DNA from: Planctomycetota bacterium
Lineage (GTDB): Bacteria; Planctomycetota; Planctomycetia; Pirellulales; Lacipirellulaceae
Length of the DNA: 64,000 nucleotides
Assembly: GCA_029781135.1 (NCBI GenBank)
Contig: JAKOXH010000031.1
Span: 48,697 to 112,696, forward strand
Direction of reading: 5' to 3'
Shown: positions 1 to 8,665 of the stretch, piece after piece
How the letters are laid out: each line of letters begins with the position of its first letter
Numbering within the stretch: the stretch's first letter is position 1
Notes under the pieces: generated by a model
The model's database searches: none
Seen by the model: only the letters and a program-made list of their open reading frames with translations
Told to the model about the DNA's origin: nothing
Made by a program: the position numbers and the translations under genes

Positions 1-639
1 TTGCGCGAGATCAAACAACAGTTGACGATTCAACACGTTTTCGAGCTGGTGCTACGGCTAAAGCAAATCTGCAACTTTGACCCCGCCACCGGTGCAAGCA
101 GCAAGTTCGAACGCCTGGAAGCGGACCTTGAGGAGTGCGCCGCCAGCGGCCGTAAGGCGATCGTCTTCAGCCAATGGGTGCAAACGCTCGCCGAACTCCG
201 TCGGCGGCTCGAACGCTTCCATCCGGTCGAATATCACGGTCAAGTACCGAGTCGGCAGCGCGACGGCGTCATCGAGCGATTTCGTGACGATTCGAATTGT
301 CACCTGATTCTCATGTCCTATGGCGCCGGTAGCGTCGGGCTTAACCTCCAGTTTGCCAGTTACGTATTTCTGTTTGACCGCTGGTGGAACCCCGCCGTCG
401 AGGATCAGGCCATCAACCGGGCTCATCGAATTGGCGCCAAAAGATCGGTTACAATCACTCGATTTCTGGCGTTGAACACCATTGAGCAACGAATTCACGA
501 TGTTCTCCAGCGGAAGCGTGAGCTTTTCGAGATCGTGTTCGGCGAAAACATGTCGGCGGCCAGTTCTGGCCTGACGCGCGAGGAAATCTTCTCGCTATTC
601 AAACTCGACGATGGCGAAGCCGCGGTGAAGGCCGCCTGA
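1..639 (+). CDS. SNF2-family DEAD/DEAH helicase, C-terminal part (5' end outside window)
   Basis: This is the C-terminal RecA-like lobe of an SNF2/Swi2 ATPase, a family that moves along double-stranded DNA and remodels DNA-protein complexes. Visible helicase motifs include IVFSQW (residues about 54-59), the stretch SYGAGSVGLNLQFA (about 106-119) and the arginine-finger motif DQAINRAHRIG (about 136-146), followed by the usual C-terminal helix. The frame is open at base 1, so the N-terminal ATPase lobe lies upstream of the window and the TTG at base 1 is not a credible start. The following small secreted-protein gene is 207 bases away and has its own Shine-Dalgarno. The family call is secure; the client or specific role is unknown. 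Confidence 0.9.
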   Translation: MREIKQQLTIQHVFELVLRLKQICNFDPATGASSKFERLEADLEECAASGRKAIVFSQWVQTLAELRRRLERFHPVEYHGQVPSRQRDGVIERFRDDSNCHLILMSYGAGSVGLNLQFASYVFLFDRWWNPAVEDQAINRAHRIGAKRSVTITRFLALNTIEQRIHDVLQRKRELFEIVFGENMSAASSGLTREEIFSLFKLDDGEAAVKAA

Positions 640-846
640 GCGCAATGTTAACCTGTAACGTTTGCGGAGCGATTGCCGCAAGCGCAATTGCGGTTTCGTG
701 CGCAAACTCTTCTGCATGCGCCGCACGAAGCATGTGCCGGCACTTGATGACTTGAAGATTCGCCCGCAAACGGATTGCAGATGACGATTTCGTGGGGCAT
801 GTTTTCTTATCCCCCACCTTCTACGGTCATGCCAAGGAGGCAAGTC

Positions 847-1272
847 ATGTCCGTTCCGCTGTTGCGTAGGTTGCGTTTCGTCGTCCCCGCGGTCTTACTT
901 CTGTCGTTGCCCGCAGCTTCAAGTTGGGCCTGGTGCAACTCCGACGGCTGCATCATTAACGGCCAAACCAAGTGCCTTTGGGCCCGCACTTGGAACGCGC
1001 AGAATTCGGTCGTCATGCCGCTCAACCCGTACTTCATTCCGCGCACTCCGTGTACGTGTAAGGCCATCAGTTACTCATGTGGCGACACCTGCCAGAATGG
1101 CGCACCTGGTGAGCCGAACCACTACGGGGCTTACCCGTATTCGCCGGCCGCCGCCCTCGGATTCGGTCCTATGCAGTTTGAGCGGCTCGGCAAAGTGCCG
1201 AATGAAATGACTTTGGGCAGCGCCGTGGCCGCCGCGCCCAGCGCACCCGCACCAATTCCGCGGGCGAAATAG
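847..1272 (+). CDS. Small secreted Cys-rich protein of unknown function
   Basis: A 141-residue protein that I cannot assign to a family. An AAGGAGG Shine-Dalgarno at 834-840 sits six bases before ATG 847, which decides this start over an in-frame upstream ATG. Residues about 1-28 form a signal peptide (basic start, hydrophobic core, cleavage near SSWAWC). The mature part carries about seven cysteines (CNSDGC, KCLW, PCTCKA, SCGDTC), suggesting disulfide bonds or metal binding outside the cytoplasm, and ends in an Ala/Pro-rich tail. It stands alone between the helicase gene and an intrinsic terminator at 1339-1370. Coding status is well supported; function is unknown. Confidence 0.75.
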   Translation: MSVPLLRRLRFVVPAVLLLSLPAASSWAWCNSDGCIINGQTKCLWARTWNAQNSVVMPLNPYFIPRTPCTCKAISYSCGDTCQNGAPGEPNHYGAYPYSPAAALGFGPMQFERLGKVPNEMTLGSAVAAAPSAPAPIPRAK

Positions 1273-1338
1273 TCGGTTAATTCGCGCTCGACAGAACCGA
1301 AACGACCGGCAAATCTTCGCACGCGAACCGCAAAAAGA

Positions 1339-1370
1339 ACCGCGAACTGCCCTGTTCGCGGTTTTCGGTT
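1339..1370 (+). terminator. Intrinsic terminator after the secreted-protein gene
   Basis: The arms AACCGCGAAC (1339-1348) and GTTCGCGGTT (1354-1363) are perfectly complementary around a 5-base loop and are followed by a T-rich tail. It lies 66 bases downstream of the stop codon at 1272. Confidence 0.7.
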
Positions 1371-1417
1371 TATCGCGTTTGCGCCTGCTCTGCCGATATC
1401 AATAACATAACGGGAGG

Positions 1418-1493
1418 GCAAAACACAGTGTGTTTTGCTTCAGGATAGAGGTCGCGGCAGGCGACGGATCGGCTGCCGCGACCTTTTATTTTT
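1418..1493. terminator. Pair of hairpins between convergent genes, second one with T-run
   Basis: Two structures lie side by side. A 21-base near-perfect palindrome (1418-1438, arms GCAAAACACA/TGTGTTTTGC) is followed by a GC-rich hairpin with arms GGTCGCGGCAG (1450-1460) and CTGCCGCGACC (1473-1483) and a T-run to about 1493 on the + strand. The pair separates the + strand secreted-protein gene from the leftward TPR gene and probably stops transcription from at least the left side. Confidence 0.6.
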
Positions 1494-1519
1494 GCGCCCC
1501 CGATTCAAGCGTTCGCCCG

Positions 1520-2905
1520 CTACTTGATCGAATCCAGCAGCGCTTGGGCGTCCTTGCGATAAATGAAGATGCCCGGACTGTCGTTATCGAGCGCCGACGT
1601 CAAAATCTGTTTGGCGGTATCGGGCCGATTCTGCTCGTGCAGGATCTTGGCGACCAAGTAGCTGCTGTCCGGGCTGAGATTTCCCAGTTGCAGTCCGTTT
1701 CGCAATGCTTGTTCGGCTTCTCCCTGTCTTCCGAGTTGGTAGAGCACCCATGCCAGCGTTATCTGGGCATCGGCATTTTGACTGTTCAATTGCGCGCTCA
1801 TGCTGGCGAATTGCAGGGCCCGCTCGCGCTTGCTCGGATCGTTTTGTTCGATAAGCAGCAACGCAAGTTGATTGATGACGTCGCCGTTCGCTGGGGCAAT
1901 ACCGAGCGCTTCAATGAAGTAATCTTCGGCCGGCTTCATTTTCTTTGTCATACGAGCCGCTACGCCACTCAAGATGAGCAGATTCAAATTGCCAGGATTG
2001 TCTTTGCGGGCTTGCGCCAACATTCCCTCGGCTTTATCCACGGCGCCGGTCTTGATCAACCACTGTGAGTAGGCTGTGAGAGTTGCTGGATCCGTTTTAT
2101 TCGCCGCATACGCGCGTTCAAATGCTTGTTGGGTTTCGGATGACTTTTTCAATTGGTCGAACATCAACGCCGAGGCCACGAAGGGATCAGGCAGATTCTT
2201 ATCGGCCTTCTTGGCCGCTGTAAACTCGTCCAACCCTGGTCGAAACTGCTGCTGCATGAACAAGCACTGTCCCAGTCGGTAGTGGGCCGCGGCGTTTTCA
2301 GGATCGGTTTGCAGCAACGCCTTGAGGTCGGCGATGGCACTTTCCCAATCTTTACGGCGTTGCGCCACGCCTGCGCGGCCGCTGCGGGCACGGATTTCAA
2401 AATTCCGCTTGCGTTTGTCGTTGCCAGTGAATTTTGCCACTAACGACAGGGCCTTATCGTAAAGTGCATCGGCCTCGATCGTGCGGCCTTGTTGCATCGC
2501 CTGATCGGCCAAGATCAAGTAGGCCTCGGGGTCACCCGGTGTTTCAAGAGCCGTCTTCTCCAGCGAGATCCGGCCGGCCTGCGCATTGCCCGCCAGGAAA
2601 TACAACTTGGCCAAGAGCAGGTCGACGGGCGGAAGTTTCGCGTCTTTCTTCTTTGCCGCATCCAGGAACTGGCGGGCGGCAAGCACATCGCGATTCGAAA
2701 ACCGCTTGATTGCCTCATCGATCTCCGTGTATTTCGCAATTGAATCGGGCGAAACGGAATCTTCGATCAGCGCTTTCGTCGTGATCTGAGCATGTGTCGC
2801 GCGGCTGATGCCGAACACAGCCAGACCGCTACAAAGTACGATAAGCAACGAGCCGCAACGAACCCCGGCCCGGGACGCCCGAATGCGATAATACAAATCG
2901 ATCAT
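1520..2905 (-). CDS. Exported tetratricopeptide-repeat protein
   Basis: A 461-residue protein with an N-terminal signal or anchor segment (hydrophobic residues about 18-36, then ATHAQ as a likely cleavage region). It continues as about ten tandem TPR-like helical pairs with the usual A/G/Y/P spacing (for example DPENAAAHYRLGQCLF near residue 220). TPR solenoids are protein-binding scaffolds; in planctomycetes many are periplasmic. ATG 2905 is preceded by GAGG at about 8 bases. No enzyme domain is visible. It is divergent from the ABC-2 permease gene, with about 270 bases between them. It could serve a cell-envelope or secretion complex, but nothing in the sequence names the partner. Confidence 0.8.
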   Translation of the reverse strand: MIDLYYRIRASRAGVRCGSLLIVLCSGLAVFGISRATHAQITTKALIEDSVSPDSIAKYTEIDEAIKRFSNRDVLAARQFLDAAKKKDAKLPPVDLLLAKLYFLAGNAQAGRISLEKTALETPGDPEAYLILADQAMQQGRTIEADALYDKALSLVAKFTGNDKRKRNFEIRARSGRAGVAQRRKDWESAIADLKALLQTDPENAAAHYRLGQCLFMQQQFRPGLDEFTAAKKADKNLPDPFVASALMFDQLKKSSETQQAFERAYAANKTDPATLTAYSQWLIKTGAVDKAEGMLAQARKDNPGNLNLLILSGVAARMTKKMKPAEDYFIEALGIAPANGDVINQLALLLIEQNDPSKRERALQFASMSAQLNSQNADAQITLAWVLYQLGRQGEAEQALRNGLQLGNLSPDSSYLVAKILHEQNRPDTAKQILTSALDNDSPGIFIYRKDAQALLDSIK

Positions 2906-3176
2906 GTTACAACCTCACAAGGAAACGACGAGCAAATGGAGTAGAAGCACTCGATGGTCCGCCAGGCCCACTTCGAGTTAGAATAGATTGTAAAGATTTT
3001 TCGCGCCGGGTGGCAGCCATCGAACCAGACTTCGAGCAGTTTTTTGTTGGTCGATGGACGCGGCCAGAAACTGCCAAGGCGCGAAGCCAAGGCCAGGGTT
3101 GTGGCTCCATCAGGCCCCAGCCACAACTTAACTCGCCAAGTTCCCCTACGCACTAAAGTCGGCAAAGGATCGTTGC
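2906..3176. other. Divergent intergenic region
   Basis: 271 bases between two divergent genes. Both promoters should lie here, but I see no convincing -35/-10 pair and no repeat. An open frame on the minus strand covers most of it but has no family signal, so I do not call it a gene. Confidence 0.4.
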
Positions 3177-4964
3177 TTGATTGGACCCATGTTCACACGT
3201 GAGGCCGCGGTCGCCCCCAGGCGAATATCGTTCTTCGCCGCGCGTACCCTGTTTGCTGGGGCGCTCTTTGCCTTGACGTTGACGGCCTGGCAACTGCTGG
3301 TCGGCGCGCAACAGATCGAGAACATTGGAGATTTGGCCTGGTTCGGCGCCGCGGCGTTTCAGATTCTCGCCCCGCTGCAAGTGGCGGTTGTCATGCCGTT
3401 TGCCGCCCTGTTGGTCGCATCGGCGGTGGCCCTCGAAAAGGACCGCAAAACGTTCGAGCTGCTCCTGCTTACCAACCTCTCGAATTTCGAATTGGTCGTA
3501 GGCAAATTGCTGGCCGGCATGCTCACGGTGCTCGTCGTTTGTGCCGCCACATTGCCTTTGCTATTGATTCTCGCGCTGTTGGGCGGCGTTTCAACCGAAC
3601 AAATCCTGCGAATCACGGCCGTGACGCTGACCAGCGCTTTCGTAGCGGGTAGCCTTGGCTCGACCATCGCCCTGTGGCGTGAGAAGACGTTCCAAGCCTT
3701 GGCCATGACCGCGCTGGTCATCGTCCTGTGGCTAATCGCGTGGGAGGTCGTGGCGGCCAGCGGTCCCAGTTCCAGTCTTATCGGGCAGCGAGCCCGGTTT
3801 TGGGCAATTGCGATGAGCCCGTGGCAAGCCGTTCAAGAAGCCGCTCGCCCGATCTTCAAGCAGCCTATCAGCAACCCGTGGATGCATGATCCTGTCTTGG
3901 TGTTCTTGGGAACTTCAACCGTAGCTGCGGTCCTCTTGAACTTTATCGCCATTGTGCGTGTTCGCGTCTGGAACCCCAGGCAGGACCTTATCCCACAAGT
4001 GGAAACCGCGCCGACCGAACAGGTGTCGTCGCCTGCAGATTCATCGGAGCGTTCGGCGGCTGCAATTCACGGCGCCGGGGGCAAGACGCGCGAAGTGTGG
4101 GATAACCCCGTGCTCTGGCGTGAAATTCGCACCTGGGCCTATGGCAAGCGCGTGGTAGTTATCCGCCTCGCCTATTGGGCCTTGTTTCTGGCCTGCGCCG
4201 CCGTCCTGTTCGCCCAGCTTCCTAGCGGCGCGTCGGTCGAGCGCGCAATTCCCGCCGAGGCGAAGCCGTTCGTCACGCTGACCGTCGTCGGGCTGATCCT
4301 GCTGAACGCTTTGGCCGTCACTTCGTTGACGAACGAGCGCGATAGCCGTGCGCTCGACCTGTTGCGAGTCACCGATTTATCTCCCAAGGAGATCGTGCTC
4401 GGTAAACTTGGCGGATCATTTTACAACGCGAAGGAAATGGTCCTGCTGCCGCTCGTTTTGTGTGTCTACTTGCGATGCACCGGTGCCCTATCCACGGAAA
4501 ACTTGGTGTTCATCCTCGGTGGCGTGGTCGTCATGAATGCCTTCGCGGCGATGCTCGGCATCCACATGGGCATTAATTACGCTAACTCCCGCACGGCGAT
4601 CGCAACGAGCATTGGAACCATGTTGTTCCTATTCCTGGGGGTGGCCACCTGCATGCGGATTATGCTCGCCTTCAGTAGTTCATTTGACTACCAGTTTACG
4701 ACCTTTCTGACGTTCATTTTGGGTGGCAGCATCGGCCTGTACGTCGCCCTGAATTGGCGGCTGCGCTCGAACGCCCTTTCTGTCGTGGCGATGATCGCAC
4801 CGTTCGCGACATTCTTTGCCGCCACGACCTACCTGCTGCACAACTTCGGCGCGGTCTTTCTGGTTGCGGTGGCGACGTACGGCTTCGCGACCTGGGCCAT
4901 GCTAGTGCCGGCGATCGATGTGTTCGACATCGCCACCGCAACGGCAACGTCGCAAGAGGAATGA
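3177..4964 (+). CDS. ABC-2 type transporter permease
   Basis: A 595-residue polytopic membrane protein with about twelve hydrophobic segments in two halves. The halves are separated by a hydrophilic stretch (residues about 265-310) rich in Pro, Ser and Gln. The pattern in each half (a cytoplasmic ER(D)...LLLLT(N/D)LS segment at residues about 88-103 and again about 385-402) is typical of ABC-2 permeases that pair with a separate ATPase, here duplicated in one chain. No ATPase gene is nearby. A TTG start at 3177 is favoured because AAAGGA (3164-3169) is correctly spaced for it; ATG 3189 is the alternative and changes only four residues. The exported substrate cannot be inferred. Confidence 0.8.
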   Translation: MIGPMFTREAAVAPRRISFFAARTLFAGALFALTLTAWQLLVGAQQIENIGDLAWFGAAAFQILAPLQVAVVMPFAALLVASAVALEKDRKTFELLLLTNLSNFELVVGKLLAGMLTVLVVCAATLPLLLILALLGGVSTEQILRITAVTLTSAFVAGSLGSTIALWREKTFQALAMTALVIVLWLIAWEVVAASGPSSSLIGQRARFWAIAMSPWQAVQEAARPIFKQPISNPWMHDPVLVFLGTSTVAAVLLNFIAIVRVRVWNPRQDLIPQVETAPTEQVSSPADSSERSAAAIHGAGGKTREVWDNPVLWREIRTWAYGKRVVVIRLAYWALFLACAAVLFAQLPSGASVERAIPAEAKPFVTLTVVGLILLNALAVTSLTNERDSRALDLLRVTDLSPKEIVLGKLGGSFYNAKEMVLLPLVLCVYLRCTGALSTENLVFILGGVVVMNAFAAMLGIHMGINYANSRTAIATSIGTMLFLFLGVATCMRIMLAFSSSFDYQFTTFLTFILGGSIGLYVALNWRLRSNALSVVAMIAPFATFFAATTYLLHNFGAVFLVAVATYGFATWAMLVPAIDVFDIATATATSQEE

Positions 4965-4973
4965 CGCCGCGGT

Positions 4974-5158
4974 AGCAGCGAGCGGCGAGGAACAAGTCAC
5001 CGTAGGGTGGGCACCGCCCACCTCAACCCTGCGGCAACGGCGGGGTGGCGTGGCCTCGGAGGTACTCCGACGTGGCCATGTTGCTCGAAGGGTTTCATGC
5101 TCACGCTGCGCGAGAGCGTGCCACCCGCCGCACCTCGTCGCTCGCCGCTCGCTGCTTA
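4974..5158. repeat. Nested mosaic of three intergenic repeat families
   Basis: The outer inverted arms AGCAGCGAGCGGCGAG (about 4974-4990) and CTCGCCGCTCGCTGCT (about 5143-5158) enclose a half copy of the GTAGGGTGGGCACC palindrome (5002-5022). They also enclose the core of the ~158-bp inverted-repeat element (5042-5126), which shares its central sequence with the full copies at 9.4 and 18.0 kb but lacks both terminal repeats. Confidence 0.8.
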
Positions 5159-5163
5159 CTTTT

Positions 5164-5400
5164 CTACTTCGAGTAGCCCAGCGATTTGATCACCGAGAGC
5201 ATTTCTTCGAAAGTGATAAACCGGCGGCGATGCTGAACTTTGTAGCCATCGATGGCCCGGGCCAATTCGGCGGCGGCCGGCGACAGCTCTTCATAGCTGT
5301 TCGCGAATTGACGGCGTTCAAACACTGGTTCGCCGCCAGCCGGCGTGACACCACGTCGATCGATGAAGGCGTCCGTGGCAAGGGGCGGGCTCGCTAACAT
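5164..5400 (-). CDS. Small conserved-type hypothetical protein
   Basis: A 78-residue cytoplasmic protein with no signal peptide or membrane segment. ATG 5400 follows GGAG by about 10 bases. The second half (ending FITFEEMLSVIKSLGYSK) looks like a compact helical motif that I associate with short planctomycete proteins of unknown function; that association is from memory, not a search. It lies 144 bases upstream, in the leftward sense, of nothing but repeat sequence and is preceded by the TPR lipoprotein gene on the same strand. Coding status is supported by charge pattern and Shine-Dalgarno. Function is unknown. Confidence 0.6.
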   Translation of the reverse strand: MLASPPLATDAFIDRRGVTPAGGEPVFERRQFANSYEELSPAAAELARAIDGYKVQHRRRFITFEEMLSVIKSLGYSK

Positions 5401-5544
5401 GCGGTGGGTCTCCTGGCAAAGCGGGAAGCGACGGGCAGGGGGCGATCATGCAGAAGTCGCCCAAAGAAACATACGTCACAGGAGGCCGCTTCGCAAACGA
5501 TTCCTCACAAGATTGCGACTCGAACGGTCGTAGCGATTATGCGG

Positions 5545-6504
5545 TCAGCGACGCTGCGCCTCGTCGGGCTGAGAGCGCGCGGCAATTTGGGAAAGTAGCT
5601 CCCGCGTTGGTTGGTGCGTGGCATCCAACGCCAGCGCTTGTTGGGCGGTGGTCGCCGCCAACTCGGCTTCGCCCGTCGCCGTATAAGCCCGCGCCAAATG
5701 ATATAGAATCTCGACGTTCGGCTGTCCGCGTTGGGCGGCCAAAGCCAGTGCCTCGGCGGCTTGTTGTGGCCGATTCATGTCCAAGAATACAAGTCCTTGC
5801 AGCATGAGCGCCGATTGCGGCTCCTCACCCGGTGAATAGGTATCCAGCAGATGATGGATGGTCGTCAGACAACGGGCCGCTTGCCCCCGCTGCCGGTAAA
5901 TCGTCGCCACGTCGAGCAGGTAATCGGCGTTTTGCGGCGCTAATTCCACGGCATGATTCATATCCGCCAGTGCCCGCTCCGGCTGATTCACCCGTTGAAA
6001 ACATCTCCCCCGCAACGCCCAAGCGCTCGCCAGCTTGGGGTCGGACCGAATCGCACGCTCGGCATGAGTGAAGGCCGCGTTGCGCGCCCCCAGGGCCAGC
6101 GCCATCTCACCGGCGCGCACATGGGTGTTGGCATCGTGGGGATCGTGCTCGACGGCCAGCTCAATTTGCGTCATCGCTTCCGGACACGCACCGCGATGCC
6201 ATAGCGCCTCGGCCAACGAGCGGTGCGTCGAGGCGTCGTCGGTCGAGGCCTCGAGCGATTTCCGCAGCAAATCTTCTGCTTGCTGCCATTGGCCCATTTC
6301 CATTGCGGCCACGCCTTGCCGGGAAAGCTCGCGCGACGTGGCCACGCCTTCCGCCGTCGCCCCCTTGCGCCGAAACACGGCACAACCCGGCAGTATGGCA
6401 CTAATAACCAGTGCAATCAAAAGCAGACGCAATGATCGCCGCGCAAACGTTGCCCGGGCAACGCTGCTGAATTGCACGCGCGTCGAACGGCAGTCGGGTC
6501 GCAA
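5545..6504 (-). CDS. TPR-repeat lipoprotein
   Basis: About 319 residues. After a basic start, a hydrophobic segment ending ALVISAILPGC resembles a lipobox, so the protein is probably a lipid-anchored TPR scaffold. At least seven TPR units follow (for example VELAPQNADYLLDVATIYRQRG). The start is uncertain. The frame stays open to 6636, but the extra 44 residues are simply a translated intergenic repeat (6564-6638), so I place the start at TTG 6504; GTG 6477, which would give a 31-residue signal peptide, is equally possible. It is the second TPR exported protein in the first 7 kb. No catalytic domain is visible. Confidence 0.75.
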   Translation of the reverse strand: MRPDCRSTRVQFSSVARATFARRSLRLLLIALVISAILPGCAVFRRKGATAEGVATSRELSRQGVAAMEMGQWQQAEDLLRKSLEASTDDASTHRSLAEALWHRGACPEAMTQIELAVEHDPHDANTHVRAGEMALALGARNAAFTHAERAIRSDPKLASAWALRGRCFQRVNQPERALADMNHAVELAPQNADYLLDVATIYRQRGQAARCLTTIHHLLDTYSPGEEPQSALMLQGLVFLDMNRPQQAAEALALAAQRGQPNVEILYHLARAYTATGEAELAATTAQQALALDATHQPTRELLSQIAARSQPDEAQRR

Positions 6505-6563
6505 GATCGTCTCTCGTGCCTGGTGGAAATCGGGACTATTGAAAACTGTGTTTTGAGGAGGAC

Positions 6564-6638
6564 CTGTGGGAGGCGTCTCCGACGCCGATGACGGCCTCCA
6601 ATGGAACACGCCATCGGCCTCAGAGAGGCCTCCCACAG
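6564..6638. repeat. Dispersed palindrome, CTGTGGGAGGC family, copy 1
   Basis: The inverted arms CTGTGGGAGGC / GCCTCCCACAG with internal GACGCCGATG / CATCGGC are separated by a short spacer. Related copies lie at 16679-16753, 39124-39213 and 53117-53206. It overlaps the apparent 5' extension of the TPR lipoprotein frame. Confidence 0.8.
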
Positions 6639-6753
6639 CCCATTGGCTGCGCCGTCATCAATAGATCATGCGGGAAAAGAACGGCGAATAGTACCGTGGA
6701 CGCCCAAAAACCACAACGTTGGTAAGCTACGAGAAGCGAGGGGCGAGCGGCGA

Positions 6754-6893
6754 GGGGTGCCACTGCTAACTCGTTAGCAGTGCTGCATTCTGCATGCAGC
6801 TTGTGGTGCGGACCTGTTAGCGGCCCATCGCAGGGTTCCGCCGCAAGCCGTTCCTCGGCAATCGCACTGCTGGACAAGCCAGCAGTGGCACCC
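6754..6893. repeat. Palindrome with GGGTGCCACTGCT outer arms
   Basis: The outer arms GGGTGCCACTGCT (from 6754) and AGCAGTGGCACCC (6881-6893) are exact inverted copies. Each end also holds its own small hairpin (CTGCTAACTCGTTAGCAG; CACTGCTGGACAAGCCAGCAGTG). This resembles two palindromic units bracketing a short segment. Confidence 0.7.
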
Positions 6894-7468
6894 GGCGACG
6901 ATTGCAATGCTGGCAATGCAATTTGTAAAACGTACACGACCGCACGGCAGCAAAGCCGCAGATCAGCAGATTGCGTCAAGAATCTGCAAACACGTGTCGG
7001 CCATCCAGCGACACCATGTTTCACGTTGATTGGACGCGATCTGCCGCTTTCAACGGCCTGAACGCGCTCCCTCCTTCGCACGAGCTCAACGAAGTTCCAC
7101 CGCATTGGCACGCCATCTGCTTTATCGTTCACGCGACGCAGCCGACCGCCGGCCACGCGTCGGGACTAACTTTTCCGCTTGTGAATCTAAGCAAATTGTC
7201 GCCGGGGTATGGCGACGCAATGCCCGTCTCGGGTTACTGCACGTTTTCACATTACCAGGGAGAAACAGGGGGCCGCGGCGGGCATCCCGCCCACAGCGTG
7301 GCCGGGTGCCGTGAGTCGAGTCGCCGGTACGGGTGCAACTTGGGAGAGACGCTTGTCTGGCTCGGCTCGCCAGACGCCTGTAGCCGCTGGGTGGGGCCAT
7401 TCCCGCCATCCGACGCCGAAAAGCCGGATGAACCTCGCCCGAGCCGCGGCCGTCCTCTCCAAACAATA
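6894..7468. other. Unassigned 575-base stretch ahead of a strong terminator
   Basis: No frame here shows a recognisable protein, and I find no tRNA, RNase P, SRP or tmRNA signature. It is followed directly by a strong + strand intrinsic terminator at 7469-7517, although no + strand gene precedes it. It may hold a non-coding RNA or a decayed gene. Confidence 0.35.
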
Positions 7469-7517
7469 GGCCCCGGTTGGCACGCCTCGCAGCGCTAACC
7501 GGGGCCTGGTTTTTTTG
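7469..7517 (+). terminator. Strong intrinsic terminator without an obvious gene
   Basis: The perfect 10-bp arms GGCCCCGGTT (7469-7478) and AACCGGGGCC (7497-7506) are followed by GGTTTTTTT (7508-7517 region). The T-run is only on the + strand, so it ends a rightward transcript. Confidence 0.75.
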
Positions 7518-7518
7518 G

Positions 7519-7586
7519 CGAGGGGTCGGGGGTCAGGGGGCAGGGGGTTTAGCGGCGGCGACGACGCCGTCCACCCGCCCAGGGCC
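7519..7586. repeat. G-rich repeat followed by a TTTAGCGGCGGC motif
   Basis: The G-rich segment (GGGGTCGGGGGTCAGGGGG, within 7522-7550) is the same kind of sequence that forms one arm of the hairpin inserted in the 23S gene. The adjoining TTTAGCGGCGGCGACGACGC...CCGTCCACCCGCC segment (about 7547-7586) recurs at 40182-40224. Confidence 0.6.
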
Positions 7587-7618
7587 ATGAGGGGCGAGAG
7601 GCGAGGCGTGAGAAACTT

Positions 7619-7680
7619 GTAGCCACCATCGCCAGACGGTGGAAGCTTTCCGTTCCACGCTCTGGCGAGCGTGGCTACAT
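7619..7680. repeat. Dispersed palindrome, TGTAGCCAC family, copy 1
   Basis: TGTAGCCACCATCGCCAGA and the near-inverse TCTGGCGAGCGTGGCTACA bracket a short centre. Related copies are at 8546-8602 and, in longer form, 31125-31238. Copies 1 and 2 flank the downstream and upstream ends of the SDR gene. Confidence 0.75.
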
Positions 7681-7706
7681 GCGAGTCACCTCTTGCGCCA
7701 CACTCC

Positions 7707-8522
7707 TCACGACGTCCGCCGCCGCACAAGCCAGTCGCCCAGCGTTGGGGAAAGCTGCGTGAGCGCAAACAGCACTCGCGCTTTCGCCGGTACGATGAGT
7801 TCCGCCTGACGTTTTTCACACGCGCGAAGAATTTCTTGCGAGAGCACCTGCGGATCGATGGCCCGCAACTTGGCACCGCCGCCGGGACGCTGCGCTTCCG
7901 GCGGCAAATCCGACGATTGGTGCGCATAGCGCGATGCGCTCAGCTCATCATCCTTGCGAGCGATCGGCCCCGGACAAACCAGCAACGTGTGCAGGCCAGT
8001 CTCGGCATTTTCTAGCCGCAACTGTTGGGCCAGCGCCGCGAGCGGAAATTTGCTGGTGGGGTAGGCTCCCAAATACTTCGCCGCCACTTTGCTCGCCAAC
8101 GAACCGACCAACACCAGGTGGCCGCGATTCTCCGTAAGCGGTGGTGCGAATTGCTGGGCCAACCGCACGGCCGACAAGAAATTGGTTTCCCACAGGTCGC
8201 GGTAGTCGTCGAGCGACGTGCCCAGCGCCGTGCCGCGCATCGACCGGCCCGCGGCATGGCAGAGCATGTCGAGGCCGCCCCATGAAGATTGCACCGTCGC
8301 CGCCAGCCGCTCGACATCATCTTGCTTGGTCACGTCGGCCGCGAGTGTGAGTACATCGCCACCAAGGGCACGCAAATGCTGAGCGGCATCGGCCAGTGCG
8401 GCTTCGCGGCGCGCGCCGATCAGCACTCGCGCGCCGTTCTGCACGAGCGTCGTGGCGATCGCCCGGCCCAAGCCCGCCGAACCGCCCGTCACCACCGCTC
8501 GCTTGTTTCGCCAGTAATCCAC
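7707..8522 (-). CDS. Short-chain dehydrogenase/reductase
   Basis: A 271-residue classical SDR, a cytosolic NAD(P)(H)-dependent oxidoreductase with a Rossmann fold. Visible motifs are the dinucleotide motif TGGSAGLGRA near the N-terminus, the stretch AADVTKQDD, CHAAGRS in place of the common NNAG, a catalytic-type Ser region (VGSLAS) and YPTSK as the YxxxK catalytic pair. The C-terminus ends in a basic VRRRTS. GTG 8522 with GGAG about 10 bases upstream is preferred, because any longer version translates the palindromic repeat at 8546-8602. Substrate is unknown. Palindromes of one family lie on both sides, so the gene probably has its own transcript. Confidence 0.85.
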   Translation of the reverse strand: MDYWRNKRAVVTGGSAGLGRAIATTLVQNGARVLIGARREAALADAAQHLRALGGDVLTLAADVTKQDDVERLAATVQSSWGGLDMLCHAAGRSMRGTALGTSLDDYRDLWETNFLSAVRLAQQFAPPLTENRGHLVLVGSLASKVAAKYLGAYPTSKFPLAALAQQLRLENAETGLHTLLVCPGPIARKDDELSASRYAHQSSDLPPEAQRPGGGAKLRAIDPQVLSQEILRACEKRQAELIVPAKARVLFALTQLSPTLGDWLVRRRTS

Positions 8523-8545
8523 GTTGCTGCGTCTCCACGGTGAGA

Positions 8546-8602
8546 TGTAGCCACGCTCGCCAGAGCGTGGACGGTCCACCGTCTGGCGACGGTAGCTACA
8601 CA
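8546..8602. repeat. Dispersed palindrome, TGTAGCCAC family, copy 2
   Basis: TGTAGCCACGCTCGCCAGAG and CTCTGGCGA-type arms form a palindrome directly upstream of the SDR start. Its translation gives a spurious N-terminal extension of that gene. Confidence 0.75.
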
Positions 8603-8665
8603 TGGCGGCTGAACCGCGTGGCCGCCGCCAACCCCTCGCAATTCCTCGCTCCTCGCCCCCTGCCG

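Noticed and set aside
1430..2068. Open frame opposite the TPR gene
   Set aside because: Antisense shadow of a clear TPR protein and starts inside a terminator.
2902..3165. Small leftward frame in the divergent region upstream of the TPR gene
   Set aside because: It overlaps the TPR start by four bases, but the product shows no domain, and promoters are needed here.
7240..7350. Resemblance to a cobalamin riboswitch (GGGAGAAAC, TCCCGCCCACAG)
   Set aside because: The B12 box and the CCACTGT core are not present in order; likeness is too slight.
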